A DNA stretch of 7,857 bases from Burkholderiales bacterium (lineage in GTDB: Bacteria > Pseudomonadota > Gammaproteobacteria > Burkholderiales > CAIKXV01): assembly GCA_019751575.1 (NCBI GenBank), contig JAIENF010000367.1, positions 1-7,857 on the forward strand. The letters are read 5' to 3'. Below, in pieces: positions 5,991 through 7,857 of this stretch; the stretch's first letter is position 1, and every line of letters starts with the position of its first letter. The position numbers and the translations under genes are program-made. The notes under the pieces were generated by a model. It made no database searches and had not been told where the DNA came from. It worked only from the letters and a program-made list of their open reading frames with translations.

Positions 5991-6983
5991 GTGACACGCA
6001 GGTCCTTCGCCGTTCCCGTCGTCCTCTGCGCCGGCATCGCCGGCCTGGCCGTGGCCATGGCCGCGGCACCCGTCGCCGCCCAGGATTTCCCGAACCGGCC
6101 GGTGCGCATGGTCGTCCCGTTCGGGGCGGGCGGCGTGTCCGACATCATCGGCCGCACGCTGGCGGGCCGCATGCAGGAAAGCCTCGGCCAGCCGATCATC
6201 GTCGACAACCGCGGCGGCGCGGGCGGCTCGATCGGCAGCGACATCGTGGCCAAGGCGCAGCCCGACGGCCACACCCTCCTGCTCGGCAGCAACGGCACGC
6301 ATGCCATCGTGCCCTACCTCTACCGCAAGCTGCCGTACGACCCGCTGAAGGACTTCACGCCGATCGGCATGGTCGCGATCACGCCGACCGTGCTGGCGGT
6401 GAACCCGGAGCTTCCGGTGAAGTCGGTGAAGGAACTGCTCGCCTACGCGAAGGCGAAGCCGGGCGCACTGTCGTTCGCCTCCTCGGGCATCGGCAGCACC
6501 TCGCACCTGGCCGGCGAGATGCTCGGCGCGATGGGCGGCGTCACGCTCACCCATGTCCCCTACAAGAGCGCGTCGGCGGCCTACCCCGACGTGTTCGGCG
6601 GACGGGTGCCGATGATCTTCGACAGCGTGCTGTCGATGACGGCGCACCTGAAGGCTGGAAAGCTGCGGCCGCTCGCCGTGACGACGCCGAAACGCGTCGG
6701 CTCACTGCCAGACCTGCCGACGATGGCGGAGGCCGGCCTGCCCGGCTATGCGATCACCCTGTGGATCGCGATGTTCGGCCCGGCCGGGATGCCGCCCGCG
6801 ATCACCGCGCGGCTGAACAAGGAGGTCAATCGCGTGCTGACCCTGCCCGAGGTGCGCGACCAGATGGCGGCGCAGGGTTCGGAGGTCACTCCGGGCACCC
6901 CGGCCGACCTGCTCGCGGCGGTGAAGACCGACCTCAAGCGGATGGGCGAGATCGTCAAGGCCGCGAAGATCCAGCCGGAATGA
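5991..6983 (+). CDS. Bug/TctC-family periplasmic solute-binding protein (copy 3)
   Basis: A 330-residue exported Bug protein. The start is GTG at 5991, decided by the best Shine-Dalgarno in the window, AGGAGA at 5980-5985, five bases away. Residues 1-30 are the signal peptide (MTRRSFAVPVVLCAGIAGLA and on), with a cut after PVAA before QDFPNRP. Motifs are GAGGVSD (45-51), VDNRGGAGG (71-79), DGHTLLLGSNGTHAIVPYLY, RKLPYDPLKDFTPIGMV, HVPYKSASAAYPDV, LPDLPTMAEAGLPGY and a KIQPE end. It has the ordinary family length. It is 64 bases after copy 2 and five bases before the preferred start of copy 4, so copies 3 and 4 are almost certainly co-transcribed. The strong binding site suggests it is the best translated of the set. 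The ligand is unknown. Confidence 0.94.
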   Translation: MTRRSFAVPVVLCAGIAGLAVAMAAAPVAAQDFPNRPVRMVVPFGAGGVSDIIGRTLAGRMQESLGQPIIVDNRGGAGGSIGSDIVAKAQPDGHTLLLGSNGTHAIVPYLYRKLPYDPLKDFTPIGMVAITPTVLAVNPELPVKSVKELLAYAKAKPGALSFASSGIGSTSHLAGEMLGAMGGVTLTHVPYKSASAAYPDVFGGRVPMIFDSVLSMTAHLKAGKLRPLAVTTPKRVGSLPDLPTMAEAGLPGYAITLWIAMFGPAGMPPAITARLNKEVNRVLTLPEVRDQMAAQGSEVTPGTPADLLAAVKTDLKRMGEIVKAAKIQPE

Positions 6984-6988
6984 ACGCG

Positions 6989-7857
6989 ATGAACGCAACG
7001 ACCCGCAAGCCGGCACTTCACGCGCCCGTGCGTGCCCCGTTCGCGAACGCAGCAGCCGTGCTCGGCATCGCCGCGGCATCGGCCGTCGCACCCGCCATGG
7101 TCCATGCGCAGGCAGACCCCTTCCCGAACCGGCCGGTCCGCTTCATCGTGCCGTTCGCACCCGCAGGCGTGTCCGACATCGTCGCGCGCACCGTCGGCGC
7201 CCGGCTCCAGGAAACCCTCGGCCAGCCGGTGATGTTCGACAACCGCGGCGGCGCCGGCGGCACCATCGGCACCGACCTGCTGGCCAGGGCCAACCCCGAC
7301 GGCCACACGATCAGCATCGGCAACCTTTCCACCCACACGATCGCGCCCAGCGTGTATCGCAAGCTGCCCTACGACCCGCTGAAGGACTTCTCGCCGATCA
7401 GCATGGTCGCCACCGCGCCCAACGTGATGGCAGCCACCGCCGCGCTGCCGGTCAGGACGTTGAAGGACGTGATCGCGCTGTCGAAGACCCGCCCGCTGTC
7501 GTTCGCGTCCTCCGGCGTGGGTACGGTGTTCCACCTGGCGGGCGAGATGGTCAACACCATGGCCGGCATCGACATGGTCCATGTCCCCTACAAGGGCGTC
7601 GCCGCCGCATATCCCGAGGTGATCTCGGGCAGCGTGCCGCTGATCTTCGACAGCCTGATCTCCGCCTCGGGGCACATCAAGGCCGGCCGCATCCGGCCGC
7701 TCGCGCAGACCGGCAGCGTACGCTCGCCGGTGCTGCCCGACGTACCCACGATGATCGAGGCCGGCCTGCCCGGCTTCGAACTGAATTTCTGGATCGGCAT
7801 CTTCGCGCCCGCGAACACCCCGGCCCCGGTGGTCGCCCGGCTCAACGCAGACACGCT
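6989..7857 (+). CDS. Bug/TctC-family periplasmic solute-binding protein (copy 4), 3' end missing
   Basis: An exported Bug protein, cut by the right edge; 289 residues are present and about 40 are expected to be missing. Residues 1-40 form a signal peptide (basic n-region, then AAAVLGIAAASAVAPA, cut after VHA). Motifs are APAGVSD (57-63), FDNRGGAGG (83-91), DGHTISIGNLSTHTIAPSVY, RKLPYDPLKDFSPI, FHLAGEMV, HVPYKGVAAAYPEV, IKAGRIRPLAQ and LPDVPTMIEAGLPGF. The first glycine of the usual GGVSD loop is alanine. Two in-frame starts exist: ATG at 6980, overlapping the copy 3 stop as ATGA, and ATG at 6989, which has GGA at 6977-6979 nine bases ahead; the second is preferred. Either makes it translationally linked to copy 3. 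The ligand is unknown. Confidence 0.92.
   Translation, partial: MNATTRKPALHAPVRAPFANAAAVLGIAAASAVAPAMVHAQADPFPNRPVRFIVPFAPAGVSDIVARTVGARLQETLGQPVMFDNRGGAGGTIGTDLLARANPDGHTISIGNLSTHTIAPSVYRKLPYDPLKDFSPISMVATAPNVMAATAALPVRTLKDVIALSKTRPLSFASSGVGTVFHLAGEMVNTMAGIDMVHVPYKGVAAAYPEVISGSVPLIFDSLISASGHIKAGRIRPLAQTGSVRSPVLPDVPTMIEAGLPGFELNFWIGIFAPANTPAPVVARLNADT

Noticed and set aside
4532..6307. A 591-residue open frame on the minus strand
   Set aside because: It is the reverse shadow of the alpha subunit 3' end, Bug 2 and the start of Bug 3; it is Arg/Asp/His-rich with no recognisable domain. GC-rich codon bias keeps the antisense frame open.
6746..7675. A 309-residue open frame on the minus strand
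   Set aside because: Antisense to Bug 3 and Bug 4, with the same Arg/Asp/Gly-rich shadow composition and no family motif.
1..7857. CRISPR array, tRNA, rRNA, insertion sequence or prophage element
   Set aside because: No repeat-spacer pattern, tRNA cloverleaf, rRNA-like stretch, transposase or terminal inverted repeats were recognised by reading either strand.

Overview
The window is high-GC, densely packed DNA. It looks like a betaproteobacterial (Burkholderiales-type) chromosome, mainly because it carries four Bug/TctC-family periplasmic binding proteins, a family greatly expanded in that order, and an Hsp15 gene. This placement is an inference from gene content; no rRNA or other marker is present.

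Layout. (1) Bases 1-1024, minus strand: a housekeeping-type pair, an S4-domain Hsp15 gene (hslR) followed by an exported patatin-like phospholipase that runs off the left edge; the two share one base (TGATG). (2) Bases 1152-2129, plus strand: Bug protein 1, divergent from hslR. (3) Bases 2142-3344, minus strand: the oxygenase subunit of a Rieske non-heme iron enzyme related to the glycine-betaine/carnitine oxygenase group, convergent with Bug 1. (4) Bases 3391-4754, plus strand, divergent from the Rieske gene by 46 bases: a three-gene nitrile hydratase-superfamily operon. Its beta chain is split into an N-terminal-domain protein and a C-terminal-domain protein, followed by a cobalt-type alpha chain with a histidine-rich N-terminus. 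(5) Bases 4916 to the end, plus strand: three tandem Bug proteins, the last cut by the right edge.

The most interesting element is the nitrile hydratase-like operon. The three-subunit design and gene order match what is known of thiocyanate hydrolase (scnBAC). The tryptophan that normally follows the metal motif in nitrile hydratase is an arginine here, and the usually invariant active-site tyrosine of the beta chain aligns with phenylalanine. The catalytic metal ligands and both beta-chain arginines that hold the oxidised cysteines are kept, so an active Co(III) enzyme with an atypical substrate is likely. The two beta halves lie in the same frame, separated by one TAA and four codons.

A plausible joint role is uptake or sensing of an organic substrate by the Bug proteins, oxidation by the Rieske oxygenase, and hydration or hydrolysis of a nitrile-like or thiocyanate-like group by the hydratase. 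No TctA/TctB membrane partners, Rieske reductase, cobalt activator, amidase or regulator is visible in the window.
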